Shown here piece after piece: positions 47,981 to 59,887 of a stretch of 64,000 nt of DNA. The notes under the pieces were generated by a model. The model ran no database searches, was not told where the DNA came from, and saw only the letters and a list, made by a program, of their open reading frames with translations. The position numbers and the translations under genes were made by a program. The stretch comes from Sciurus carolinensis (lineage: Eukaryota > Chordata > Mammalia > Rodentia > Sciuridae): positions 91,436,932-91,500,931 of the forward strand of contig NC_062232.1 in the NCBI RefSeq assembly GCF_902686445.1. The letters run 5' to 3'. How positions within the stretch are numbered: the stretch's first letter is position 1; each line of letters opens with the position of its first letter.

Positions 47981-49330
47981 GACTATCTCGAAGACCTAAA
48001 GATTTGCACATATTAAGAATGGAGAGAGGAAGAGGGTTGACGTTGATTCCAGAAGTACTTAGTAAAGTTTTGAGTGAGTTTTCCAAAGGAGTACATATGC
48101 GTGGACAGATTAGAAGTCAGTGTGTGGGAGTTCTTTCACTGGGTGTAACCTTTCATTTCCAGTTTGGTTGAAAAGTTCTACTTTAACACAAAGGTGAAGC
48201 TCAGATTGTAGATGGTTGACCTTGTTCACAACCCTTTTTCTAAATTATCCAAACTTCATTATAAATATATGTATAAAATATTCTGCAGTAAAGTTGCATT
48301 GTAATTACATTATCGATAATATCAGTATTTAAAGTGCAGACTACAGCTGCCCTCTGACATTCATTATAATCGGGTTTCACTGGTTTACAAATGGCAGCAC
48401 AGGGAAACCCACCCAGTGAGTTTTGTCCTGGAATCTATTTGCCCACTAGGGTCAACCAAAATGCACAGAAAATTGTCTTTTAGTATTATGCATGTATCCA
48501 GAGTATACTCTCAATTCTTCATCAACTCATGTGTCCTGCACACAATTGTGAAAGCTATGAGACCCATCAACTCCTCCACAGCCTTTCTGAGACAAAGAGG
48601 ATTAAGCAATGGGTCAGCCACGGAATTGCCTGGGGATGCCAATTTAAAATGGGTGTTTAAAAAATCTCTGGAATAAATCATAAATATGGTGCCAACTTAT
48701 TTGGGTTTCTGTCATTGCTTACTGAAATAATTGGTGAGGTGGAAATTGGCCTTCTCTCTCACTAAAGACGTTACAGCCCTTGAGTAAAACATTAAAACCA
48801 AACACAAGGCAGTTCTCACTGATGCCAACAACACCATTTTTGTGATGAACACGTGCATGTCAGAGGGTGTGCCAAGAATGGTGAGATTAGCAAGCTAGGG
48901 AGTTGCTTAAAGTAAGCAACTCTACAATCAGCTAAGATTAGGAAATAAAATATTGTGTGCCACATTGCTGTTTATCAGGAACAAGGGGTTTCTAATCTAA
49001 ATTTTAAATTTACTGATACACCTCCCTACAAGTCCCTGGTTTGGAAAATTACAAAAAGAAACTAAAGATTGAACAATGACTACAGAAAAGTGAAAAATGG
49101 TGTTTTTTTGTTTTGTTTTGTTTTGCCAATAAAATTTAATCAAAAAAGGTAGGAATTCTAAAACCTTATAAATATGGATTTATAAACTCCTTTAAACTTA
49201 ACTGATTTTATATTTATACTCCTCTAAGTTACCACCATCATATTTAGTTTCGAGTGACAAAACAAAACGAATAAAAATAAGAAATCAGTAGGTTAACATG
49301 CCAATTTAGGATTTTTCTGTAATTGAAGGC
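47981..49330. other. Intergenic DNA with no recognised element
   Basis: Holds a 66-codon frame (47,971-48,171) and an 86-codon frame (48,416-48,676) without domains, and a (GTTTT)n stretch at 49,102-49,126. Confidence 0.35.
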
Positions 49331-49334
49331 AATA

Positions 49335-49578
49335 AAATATAGTGTTTAAGCCCGTACACTCAGGTGTCAGCCTACCTGAGCTTAATGCTGGTTCTGCCAC
49401 TAACTAATTATATGATAGTGGCTAAGTCACTTAACCTTTTGGACTTCACATATAAAATGGGTACCATGATGATAACACTGTCACCTTCCCAGGATTGCAT
49501 GACAGGATGAAGGTAAAAACGGTTAGCACAGCTCCTGACCCATGGTAAGAACTCAATAAAGGGTAGCTGTCTGTTATT
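49335..49578 (+). repeat. MIR SINE
   Basis: GCTGGTTCTGCCACTAACTAATTATATG, GGCTAAGTCACTTAACCTTTTGG, AGCTCCTGACCCATGGTAAGAACTCAATAAA. Confidence 0.9.
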
Positions 49579-49789
49579 ATAACTGTATGTGGTGAATTCT
49601 CTATTTTTAATGTAAAAAATGGTATGCATTTTTATTAATAGAACCAGTCTTTCCTTACTCTCATTAAATAAATGTTTATAAAATAATGTAGATATGTTAA
49701 ATTGAAGAGGCACCAAAACACAAGTGTCTACTTGGAACATCCAGGTGTCTCATCCAGTGTGGCTCAGGAGGACAGTCCTGGCATAATCA

Positions 49790-50018
49790 AAAGAACAGTA
49801 AACTTTTAGAGTTGGAAAAGCTGTCTTCAAGTCCCATCTCTCCCTCTTAATAGCTACTAGTGTGACCATTTACAAATCACATAACTTCTTTAAGTTACAA
49901 TTTCCTCCTATGGAAATGTGGATACCTATGTCATAGGTCAGTGGTAAGGTCTGGAAGAAAGATTATATGTTACAGAATCTGGCACATGTTAGGCATTCAC
50001 CAAATGTTTATTGACTCT
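49790..50018 (+). repeat. MIR SINE
   Basis: AAGTCCCATCTCTCCCTCTTAATAGC, GTGTGACCATTTACAAATCAC, TCTGGCACATGTTAGGCATTC. A second MIR in the same orientation within 220 bp of the previous one. Confidence 0.87.
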
Positions 50019-52598
50019 GAATCACAGAGAGAAAATAATTTTATGGAGATTTTAATACTTTATCTATCATTGAATGAGAATGAGGGCGGAAGGCGTTGAG
50101 CTGCACTGGTATTGCCTCAAATTAGCTTCTGCCATTTCTTGTGAAAAGGTCAGTATTGCTGTCATATCCACAAAGCTCTAGGACCTAATTGTGTATGCCT
50201 GCTAAGATTTTTGTAAAGCAGAGTGCTAAAGTTTGGCTTAGATGCCAGTGCAGACCTTTCTAATTATATATAGTACTGAAAAAAATGCTGAAATCCCAAA
50301 GATGCTACTATTAATATCAACTTCAAGAATGATGGAGAAGTTGATGGTGGCAACTATAGTAATATCTTTTAGTTTTTTATTATATTTTGTTTTGTTTTGA
50401 ATAATTGGCAAGGTTATAGTCCAATTCGTTCTATGTTGATTTTCAAACAATATTGCTTGTTGAACACTCCCAGAATTTGTTTGTCTATATCATAACCTAG
50501 TTTGGTATACATAAAAGTAGATTTAATGCATTAACAGAACATATTAACAGCATCAAAATAATTCCAGTGTATTCATAGATCTTACAAAATATTTAAGAGT
50601 AACTGACTTCCATTCTGACAGTTACAGAAGAAACTTATCTGTCTCTAGAAGATCCTACTTGAATATAGTATTTTCAGATAGGCAACATAGTAATATATAA
50701 AGAGCTGTTGCAAATCAATAATAGAATGACCAGTAGGAAAGTGCTCATAAAGTGAGCAGATTTTTCGAAATGCAATTGTAAACCATCATATAGTCAATAA
50801 GCATATGCAAAATATTCAATCTTACTAGCATCCAAATAAAATAATATATCATAGTAAGATACTATTTTCACTAATATTAGATTGCTAAAGATATTTTAAA
50901 ATATTCTCTTAAAAAGGATCAGGAAAACTATACAAAATTGATACAAATTTTCCAGCAGGAAAGTGTATGTCAGTATCTGGTATATAGTACGTTATCAATA
51001 AATATTTCTTCAATGAATAAATATTTTTGCTGGCATTGGAATACATTTTTAGACATTCAGAAAAGTCTTAACTACAAAACATGTCCAAAACTTGAAGACA
51101 GAATTCATGGATTGCTATTTTTGTGAATGCCCACTTGGAAAAACTCATGCAATTCATTATAACCATATTGATGATATGCCTTGGTACAATGCTCTGAATT
51201 CATAGAAACTACCACTGAATCCATATAATGTACCAGTCCTTCTATCATTGGCTCCCAACCTTCTGGGAGTTTAAAACACCCTGCTATTATTAGCTCACTT
51301 TTATGCCATCTCTCCCTTCTCTTCAAAATGCTTGGATGGCATATATTTTTTTAAATTAAAGTGCCTTATATTTAATTTTGTTTTGAGACATTTTCAAAAA
51401 GCTCATGATGATCCTCAGGATAATTGTAGCTACCCTAGAGGGTGACAAATTTAGGGCTGGAAATCATTGCTTTATAGCCATCTGTATGATACTTTTCGAT
51501 AGCTTTTCACTAGTTCTATAATGTATTATTCTCACAATGTGAACGGATCTTTTCTATCAATAAGGGAAGCATAATTTTGTTAATGATAGGTAAGCACCTT
51601 ATTATCTGTATTTGGCAGGTTTAAACATATTGCTGTCTTTTGGAGAAAAATAGCTGTTTCCAGATGTCATTAAAGCAGGCATTACCACTGACAAAGCTTT
51701 CTCACAAAGTATCTTACAACAGTTCTGTGTGCTGTCAGCTGCTTGTACCAAAAATTCTGTGGGAGTTAGGGCCCTGTGCTTTCTAATTGCTAACTGCTTT
51801 GATTACAACCTCCTGCTCAGATATTATAGTGAGTGACATTTCCATCTATATCACATTCCATTGATACATTTTCTTCCCTTAGAACCACAATGCTTCAGTG
51901 TTAGGACACTTTTGAACTTTGTGAATACTTGCCCAGAATTCTGACACCTTTATCAGTAGCATGTAGACAGTTTGAGCCTGTTGAAAACTGACATAGTATA
52001 TTTTGTTTATTCTAGAAAGCATTAGATTTAATTTCCATTTATAGATTTATATATGTAAATATAATAATTTTGAATACATAGATACCATTTTTGAATTTCT
52101 CATTTATTTGAGTCAATTTCTCATCCAAAAAGAGTAATTTTGTAGTAACTTCTCAGTATAAAAGATTATTATAGTAGTTTCTCAGTACAAAAGATTAATT
52201 ATTAAAGTAACTTCAGTGTATTATGCACCATATCCAAAGTTACATTTTTATTTAGTAAGACCATGATCCAAGGTCTTTGTGTAACTTACTGATTTCCCCT
52301 CCAGTTCTCATTTTTTAGACTTTTAATACTAAAACCCACCAGGAAAGCAAATTTAAAAAGCTGGTAATAATTTAGATGACTTAGTTTTTCTTCTGACCTA
52401 TCTAAAGAAGTTCCTTTCTGCCTGAGCACCTAGCTTTCCTTTCCATCCCTATAACCTAGAATTCAACAAAACACTTCTGATCCATGCCAACTATGAATTT
52501 GCTTTAAACTGCAATTTATATACTATATTGTTAAATCCAAGTTTTAGGGGAAAAAAATCACAGTGTAATTGGAGTGTCATGATACTATGCTGAGAGCA
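50019..52598. other. Intergenic DNA with no recognised element
   Basis: AT-rich; short degenerate duplication near 52,138-52,200 (AGTAACTTCTCAGTATAAAAG and a near copy). No exon or named repeat. Confidence 0.4.
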
Positions 52599-52614
52599 AT
52601 GATTGTAGATTTTT

Positions 52615-52735
52615 CTTTAGTTGTAGATGGACACAATACCTTTATTTTATTTATTTTTATGTGGTGCTGAGGATCGAACCCAGAGCCTCACATGTGCTAG
52701 GCAAGTGCTCTCCCACTGAGCTACAACCCATCCCC
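52615..52735 (-). repeat. ID SINE, antisense
   Basis: TTTAGTTGTAGATGGACACAATACC (tail reversed), GTGGTGCTGAGGATCGAACCCAG, CCCACTGAGCTACAACCC. Preceded by ATGATTGTAGATTTTT at 52,599-52,614 and followed by ATGATTGTAGGTTTT at 52,736-52,750. Confidence 0.96.
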
Positions 52736-52750
52736 ATGATTGTAGGTTTT

Positions 52751-52933
52751 GGGGGAGGGTACCAGGGATTGAATTCAGGAGTACTTGGTCACTGAGCCAC
52801 ATCCCCAGCCCTATTTTGTATTTTATTTAGAGACAGGGTCTCACTGAGTTGCTTAGCGCTTCACTTTTGCTGAGACTGGCTTTGAACTCACGATCCTCCT
52901 GCCTCAGCCTCCTGAGCCACTGGGATTACAGGC
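52751..52933 (-). repeat. 7SL+ID SINE, antisense, at the same target site
   Basis: GGTACCAGGGATTGAATTCAGG, GACAGGGTCTCACTGAGTTGC, CTCAGCCTCCTGAGCCACTGGG. Followed by a third copy of the target sequence, ATGATTGTAGATTTTT, at 52,934-52,949. Confidence 0.96.
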
Positions 52934-53034
52934 ATGATTGTAGATTTTTGAAAGTCAAATTACTGATGTATTCATCCTATGAATTGCTGAACAGCCTTTG
53001 AGAAGAATGGTCTAATTAAGACTTATTTTAAAAA

Positions 53035-53240
53035 TTTTATGCATATTTTTATTGTTTTTTTAGATGTACATGACAGTAGAATCCATTTTGACAAAATAAT
53101 AAAAGCATGGAATATATTATATTCTGGTGGATGTACACAATGGTGAGATTCACTGTGGCATATTCATGTATGAATGTGGTATATTCACAGGAAAGTTAAG
53201 TCAGATTCATTCCACTGTCTTTCCTTTTCCCATTCCCCTC
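53035..53240 (-). mobile_element. Lineage-specific L1 3'UTR fragment, antisense
   Basis: TAGATGTACATGACAGTAGAATCC, GGATGTACACAATGGTGAGATTC, then pyrimidine run CCTTTTCCCATTCCCCTCCC. Same layout as 36,088-36,400 and the same terminal motif as the 3' end at 45.2 kb. Confidence 0.7.
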
Positions 53241-53640
53241 CCTTCCCTTTGGAAAGATGTCAAAGACATGCTCTTGGGTAGAATTAGAAATCACAAAACA
53301 ATATGCATATGTATTCTTATGTATAGATTCACATGTATGTATACATAGGAAAATGTCTGCATGGACCTAAATCAAATTGTTTTTATTGTTATTATCCCTG
53401 GAAAGGGAAGTACAATAGGTAGGGGAATAGGTGCAAGGAGAGATTTTTACTTTTTAGTATATACTTTCACAAAATTTGAATTTCTTTTAGGTATAGATTA
53501 CTTTTATAGTTTAAGAAACAATTTTCTGTAAATGAACTCCTTTATGAAATTTACTCTTACCATCCCCAGGCCTGAACTATTAAGTGAGCAAGATAATTTC
53601 AAGATTGTGATGATCTCAAAATAGTAACATATAAAGCAAC
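53241..53640. other. Intergenic DNA with no recognised element
   Basis: AT-rich; nothing nameable. Confidence 0.35.
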
Positions 53641-53644
53641 AATG

Positions 53645-53808
53645 ATGCTATCTGTCATTTTTTTCAATGCTTATCTTGTATTAGACTTTTTCACAGGAAT
53701 TATTTAATCTATGCCTTCTAGTAACCCTGGAAGATAAGTTCTGTTCCCCAACTCCCAAAACAAAAATGCTGAGAGATTAATTTGTCAGAGACCACACAGC
53801 TGATCTCT
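53645..53808 (-). repeat. MIR SINE, antisense
   Basis: TCAATGCTTATCTTGTATTAG, GGAATTATTTAATCTATGCC, GACCACACAGCTGATCTC: reversed MIR, diverged. Confidence 0.7.
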
Positions 53809-53811
53809 TAG

Positions 53812-54100
53812 TCTGGTCAGGCTGCTATGCAGCAAGAATAAAATAGTCCGGGTGGCTTAAACAACAAACATTTAGTTCTCACAGTTCTGAGGCTGAGAAG
53901 AATCAGGTTGCTAATGTAGTCAGGTTCTCCAGTGAGTCCACTTCCTGGTTTACTCACATGACAAATCCACTCACCTCCCAAACCCAATTACCTTCCAAAG
54001 GCTCACCTTCAAATATCCCCACATTGGAGGTCAGGGCCTCAACATGAAATTTTTGGAAGACATAAACATTCATTCCATAGCAGCTGATAAAAGAAGTTGA
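53812..54100 (-). mobile_element. MaLR-type LTR remnant, antisense
   Basis: TCTGGTCAGGCTGCTATGCAGC, GGTGGCTTAAACAACAAACATTTAG, TTCTCACAGTTCTGAGGCTG, CACTTCCTGGTTTACTCAC, ending GACATAAACATTCATTCCATAGCAG. This is the familiar antisense LTR layout of ERVL-MaLR elements. No internal viral genes. Confidence 0.7.
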
Positions 54101-54164
54101 GCAGGGGTTTCAATTTGGATTTGTCTGGCTCTTAAACTCTGTTTTTGTTACTGAACACAGTAAC

Positions 54165-54415
54165 CTAACACAGAGCTTACTATGGTGCCAGGGACTATCC
54201 TAAGTACTTTGATACTGTTTTAAGTACGTTTGTATATAACTACTCATTTATTCTTCACATCAACCTTAGAAGTTACATATTATTATCATCATCTCCATTT
54301 TGTTCAAATGAGGAAACTGAAATGTGTACATATTACATTACTTGCCTAATGCGTAAATGATAGAGCAAGAATCTGAACCCAGGCAATCTTATCACACATG
54401 CTACTCCATCCCTAA
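54165..54415 (-). repeat. MIR SINE, antisense
   Basis: GAGCTTACTATGGTGCCAGGGAC, ATCTCCATTTTGTTCAAATGAGGAAACTG, AATCTGAACCCAGGCAATC. Confidence 0.9.
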
Positions 54416-54834
54416 GTATCACATATAAAAGAGAGTTCTATCCTCAACTCCCCTTTCCCCATTCCCATTCACCTATCAAGGACATTAAGAAAATGATGAG
54501 GTGTACAAGCAGAACCCAGACTTAATCAAACTAAATATACTCATGGTTCAAAGAAATCCTGCTGTCCTTCCTTTTTTACATATTAACTCTTAAGTATGTG
54601 TACAATTCTCATGAGGGTTTATTTCAAAATATTTCCATTTGAAGTGAAGTGTTTCCAGTTTGAAATCCAGAATAAGGTAAATGTCTTCCTCTTAAGTTAT
54701 CCTTGCCCTATTTTGAGAATATGAAATAGTCAAAATGTACCAGAAAAAAGGAAATACAACTGGGCTTGATGTTTCTATCGTTGGCAAAGTTCTTCCAGTT
54801 TCAAATAAAGTTCACCTTATTCCTTAACCTGATA

Positions 54835-56800
54835 AAATACAATTACAAAAACTCTACAACTAACACTATATTTAATGGTGAAAGATGGAAAACTTTACAG
54901 CCAACATGAGGAACAAAAGAAGGAAGTTCACTCTCTCCACTTCTACTTAACATTATACTTGAAGTTCTTGCCAGGGTAATTAGGCAAGAGAAAGAAATGT
55001 AAGGTATCCATATTGGAAAACAAGAACTAAAACTATCTCTATTCACAAATGACTTGATTTCATACATAGAAAACACTAAAGAATTCAAAAAATAACTTTC
55101 AGAGCTAATAAAGTAGTTTGGAAAATTTTTATAAATAATATTTAAAAATCAGTTATGTTTCTATATACTAGCAATGAACCATCTGCAAATGAAATGAAGA
55201 TAATAATTCACTGCTTCCTATAGCATTAATAAGAATAAAATGTTTATCCAATAAAGTACAAAATTTTGTGCACTGAAAACTAGAAAATATTGTTTAAAGA
55301 AATCAAAGAAAACATAAGTACATGGAAAGAAGGACATTCTGTATTCATGACTCAGGTGACAATACTCTTAAGATAGTAATACAACACTAACTTATCTATA
55401 AACTCAATACGATCCTTATTAACATCCCAGCTGGATTCTTTGTAGAAATTGACACAATGATCCTAAAATTCATAAGGAAATGCAAGGGACATGGAATAGT
55501 CACAACAATCTTGAAAAAGAACATAGTTAGAGAACGCACATTTTCTGATTTTAAAACTTGCTACAAGTCTACAACAATCAATGTGGCACTGGCAGTGTAG
55601 ATCAATGGAATAGAATGAAGGATCCAGAAATAAACTCTTAAACTTATTTTAGATTGATTTTAACAATGGTGCCAAGATATTTCAATGAGGAAGGGGTAGT
55701 ATTTTCAACAAATGGTGCTGGGATAGCTTGATGCTCACATGTGGAAGAATGAATTTGGACTCCTTCCTCACACTATATACAAGAATTAACTCAATGTAAA
55801 TGACAGATTCAAGTGTAAAAGCTAAAACTTGAAAAATCTTAGAAGGAAACATAAATATAAATTTTCATGACCTTGGATTAGGCAATACTTCCTTAAATAT
55901 GACACCAAATCACAAGCAGCAAATGAAAAAAACAATAAGTTGACTACATCAAAAATTAAAAATGAATAAAAAAACCCAAAAATACAACCCACAGAATGGC
56001 ATGGGAAAATGTTTGCAAACCATATATCTGATAAGGCGCTGACATCCAGAATATATAAAGAATCTTTACAGCTCAATAAAAAAAAAAAAAACAATTAAAA
56101 GTAGGCCAGAACAGCCAGGTATGGTGGGGCACACCTGTAATCCCAGTGACTCGGGAGGCTGAGGCAGGAGAATCACAAGTTCAAGACCAGTCTCAACAAC
56201 TTAATGACACCCTAATCAACTTAGTGAGATCCTTTCTCAAAATGAAAAATAAAAAGGGATGGGGATGTGACTCGGTGGTAATGTGACCCTGGGTTCAATC
56301 CCACCCCCCAAAAATGGGCAAGATCAAATATTTGAATGCACATTTCTACAAAGAAGACATAAAAATCGCCAGCTAGCACATTAAAAGACACTAGTTATTA
56401 GGGAAATGCAAAACAAAACATAATGAGATATTGCTTTATACTTCCTAGTGTGGCTATAATAAAAAAGATAATAAAAACTGTTGGAAAGGTATGGGAAGTT
56501 GGAACACTCATATACTGTTGGTGGGAATGTAAATGCCATGGTAGAAAATACTCTGGTATTTTAATCAAAAAAAAAACAAAAACTAAACATGAGGTTAACC
56601 ATATGATCCAGCAATTCCACACTTATGTATTTACCCACAAGAAAAGAAAACATTTCACACAAACACTTGCACATGAATGGTTTTAGCAGCATTGTAGGCC
56701 AAAGTGGAAATAACACCAATGTCCATAAATGGACCCCAATGGATAAACAAATGGTATAACTACATAGTCAAATAATATTTGGCCCTGAATATGCATAAAG
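54835..56800 (+). mobile_element. Ancient L1 ORF2 fragment, sense, split by a SINE
   Basis: Sense ORF2 in order: GTGAAAGATGGAAAACTTTAC, TTCTTGCCAGGGTAATTAGGC, ATAGCATTAATAAGAATAAAATG, CAATGGAATAGAATGAAGGATCC, TGATAAGGCGCTGACATCCAGAATATATAAAG; after the SINE, ATGCAAAACAAAACATAATGAG and CATATGATCCAGCAATTCCAC. Many stops and indels. Confidence 0.9.
56111..56313 (+). repeat. 7SL+ID SINE
   Basis: CAGCCAGGTATGGTGGGGCACACC, CCCAGTGACTCGGGAGGCTGAGGCAGG, then a decayed ID half GGGATGGGGATGTGACTCGGTGG. Confidence 0.95.
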
Positions 56801-57143
56801 AACTGATACATTTTAGACTGTAAGTCTCATTACAAATTTTGCATTCTGGTATTTAAATATTGAAATAAGTAATATCTTCTTTAAGTATTATTTTTCAAAA
56901 GGCTCCATTTCTTTGGTTATAATTGATTATAGTAGTAAGAATTTTACAAATAGAAAAATGGAAATAGTATTTATAATTAGGATATACCTATTAGGGTAGA
57001 TCACACATATATAAAATTGAACATTCTATTTTTGAAAGATTTAAGTGAAATTTATTTTAAATTATCGAACTATTACATATGAAAATCTAAGTTTTAAAAT
57101 CTAGATTTAAAAATAATGTAGGTGTGCCTAAGATATTTTGTTG

Positions 57144-57179
<36 letters not shown>

Positions 57180-57984
57180 CTGGAGAGAAAGAGTAATGAC
57201 TTCATAAATTGTGGAATTTTTATACTTTGTTTTTGTTTTACACTTTTCAAAAATTGTTTTTTATTTTATTTAATTATAGCCATTTGAGAAACTGATTCCT
57301 TGATGTGAAATGCAAGGGCACTCTTTAATGACCATAATTGAGGCCAGTTTCTGCCAGCAAACAATTAGCTTTGGGAACAAATATATAGACCAAATATAAT
57401 TAAGATGTTTAATAACCATTTTTTGTAGCTTTAGACATTAAACAGTATTTGATCTTTAGGCGTTACATATGTTTAATCCAGTCATTTGAGTAGAGTTGCA
57501 TTTTCAAAAAAAATGGACAAATATTTTATTCTGACTGAGTATAATTCTTCAATTGTGTTAAGGATGAAGCTTATCCAACCATGGGAGAGAAATCACTATG
57601 TTCTCCCCCAGTGACTGCAGGACATGTTCCTACACACCCACTTTGTGTGGGAGGCAGAGTGGTTATACTTGCCCTTCTTGGATTTCTTCTCAAAGCAAGG
57701 CCTTGACCTCATCTTCCAAACTTACTTTTCAGTTCACTTCTTAGAGCAGTGGTGCTTACCAGACTCCCCAGGATAAATTTTGCAAAACGTACTTGCCTGC
57801 CTTCTGTCTCCCCACTGCAGATTTGTCTCAATAGTAGGACTATTTCTATGGTAAATCCAAGTGTGTGCATTTTGAAAAAATTCTTTGCCATTTTATGAGA
57901 ATTATATTTAATACAATTTTTAAAATAGGTGGTATCGATGTTTACCATAGGCTGAGAGAACCCAACCATCTCTTTTTAAAAAAT
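56801..57984. other. Intergenic DNA; (TG)n microsatellite
   Basis: A (TG)n tract lies at 57,151-57,178. Possible MER5-like scrap at 57,745-57,775 (GAGCAGTGGTGCTTACCAG). No exon. Confidence 0.4.
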
Positions 57985-58113
57985 ATTTTTAGTTGTAAAT
58001 GGACACAATACCTTTATTTTGTTTGTTTAGTTTTTTATGTGGTGCTGAGGATCAAACCCAGTGCCTCACATGTGCTAGACAAGTGTTCTACCACTGAGCC
58101 ACGACCCTAGCTG
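57985..58113 (-). repeat. ID SINE, antisense
   Basis: TTTTTAGTTGTAAATGGACAC, TTATGTGGTGCTGAGGATCAAACCC, CTACCACTGAGCCACGACC. Confidence 0.95.
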
Positions 58114-58399
58114 TCTTTGAGACACTAGCAGATACATTGAACTCTGTGACATACTTAGAGTTGCTAGTCGTTTTTCCATAATTTTTTAAACTGGGCCTAA
58201 ACATCAAGTGGAGTATAAATTTTAGAGTGTTCTGAGCTTAATGCTACAAGAATATTTTTTGCACCTTTTAAGTTTTGAAGGGGTAAATTAGCATGAAAGA
58301 AGCATAGTGGATGGGAACTATACTGATAGTAAGATTACTTTCTAGAGCTGGGAAGATCAATATCCATAATCCTCACATTTATTAATGATAAAAAGTAAC

Positions 58400-58585
58400 A
58401 TTTCCAAGTGCTTACTATGTGGTAGGCCCTATGCTGAATGCCTCATGTCCATTTCCTCTTTTGATTCTGAAAACCACCTGTGAGGTCTCATTTTACAGAG
58501 AAACAAAGCTGAGGGTTAGAGAGACTGATTTGTTGGAGGACACCAGTTGGTCATTTTCAAAGCCACGACTCAAACTTACTTTTTC
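58400..58585 (-). repeat. MIR SINE, antisense
   Basis: CAAGTGCTTACTATGTGGTAGGCCC, CATTTTACAGAGAAACAAAGC, AAGCCACGACTCAAACTTAC. Confidence 0.85.
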
Positions 58586-58954
58586 TTGATTGCAGAGCTA
58601 TTGCTCTTGAAGATCAGCCTCACTGCCTCTGTTTGCTTTTCGAGGTTATGGAGCCCACTCCTATCTGTCCTCATGACAAACTATATTGAGCATGAAAAAG
58701 ACTGAAAAATGGAGAAGAAACTTTGTAAGATGGATACCTGGTGTCCAATGGGGTAGGCCAAGTTCAGAAAACTAAGCCCTATAACTTGGAAAAGGGACAT
58801 ACTTTCTGGGGAGAAACTCAGAGCTTATGTGGGTCCTGCTTCAGGCCCAAGGAAGAAGTTGCAGTCATGTGGTGGAGTACTACCTGCCTGGCAAGGTGTT
58901 ACAAAGCCATTGTTTTGTCTGACATGCCCTTCTGTAATGCATATGCCAGGCAGT

Positions 58955-59155
58955 GATATGCACTGCTCTAAGCACCTTATAATAATTAACCCTTTTAAAT
59001 TCTATAACAACTCCTTAGAAAAACGTACTGCTACTATTCCTATAATACAAATGAACAAACTGAAGTTCAGAGATGTTAAGTAATGTGTTCAAACCCATAC
59101 AACTGCTAAGTGCCAGAAGCAGCCTTTGAACCAGGGTAGACTGGATCTAGTGGTT
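58955..59155 (-). repeat. MIR SINE, antisense
   Basis: CACTGCTCTAAGCACCTTATAATAATTAACCC, CAAACTGAAGTTCAGAGATG, TGCTAAGTGCCAGAAGCAGCC. Confidence 0.85.
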
Positions 59156-59392
59156 ATGTTATATACTGACTCTTAACAAAGAAATTTGATTTTTCTTTCT
59201 CTTGTGCTTGCCATTCTTTTCCAACCACTCTTTCATAAGACTGCCATGGTAGCAAATTTTCCTGACCCTATTGGCTTATTTCTTCACCCATGACTTCCCA
59301 AGTGTTTTGTGCAGTGTCCTTGAGCCTCTTTCCTTATCCTTCGTATTACTACCTTTGGCATTAGTCATGCAAAACATGATAATTTCACCTTA

Positions 59393-59520
59393 CATTTTTT
59401 TTAGTTGTATATGGACACACTACCTTTCTTCTATTTATTTATATGTGGTGCTGAGGATGGAACCCAGTGCCTCACATGTGCTAGGCAAGCGCTCTACCAC
59501 TGAGCTACAACCACAGCTCC
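59393..59520 (-). repeat. ID SINE, antisense
   Basis: TTTAGTTGTATATGGACACAC, ATATGTGGTGCTGAGGATGGAACCC, CTCTACCACTGAGCTACAACC. Near consensus. Confidence 0.95.
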
Positions 59521-59887
59521 CTTCCAGATTTTTTTTCATAAATTATGTCATTTCAACTTGGGAAATGAGGATGAACAGTATTGTTCCTATTTCAAAATGA
59601 GGCCTTATGCTTCAGAGTTCCAGTTTGCTCTGCTGTGCAGTGGCTGAAGATCCCTAGGGACAAAGACTGGCTCCTGAGCACCAGGAAATGGTGTCTTCTG
59701 TACCTATTCTGTGTCTATTTTGGTGCCAATACCATGCCATTTTTGTTACCATTACTCTGTAAATCTGCACTGTGAGCCCTCCTGCTTTATTCTTCTTGGA
59801 CTACGTCAAATAGAAGTGTTAAAAGAGAGCTTTTATATCTTCTTCCAGTTTACATGGACTAAATCATTGAGCAAAAATTACAGATAA

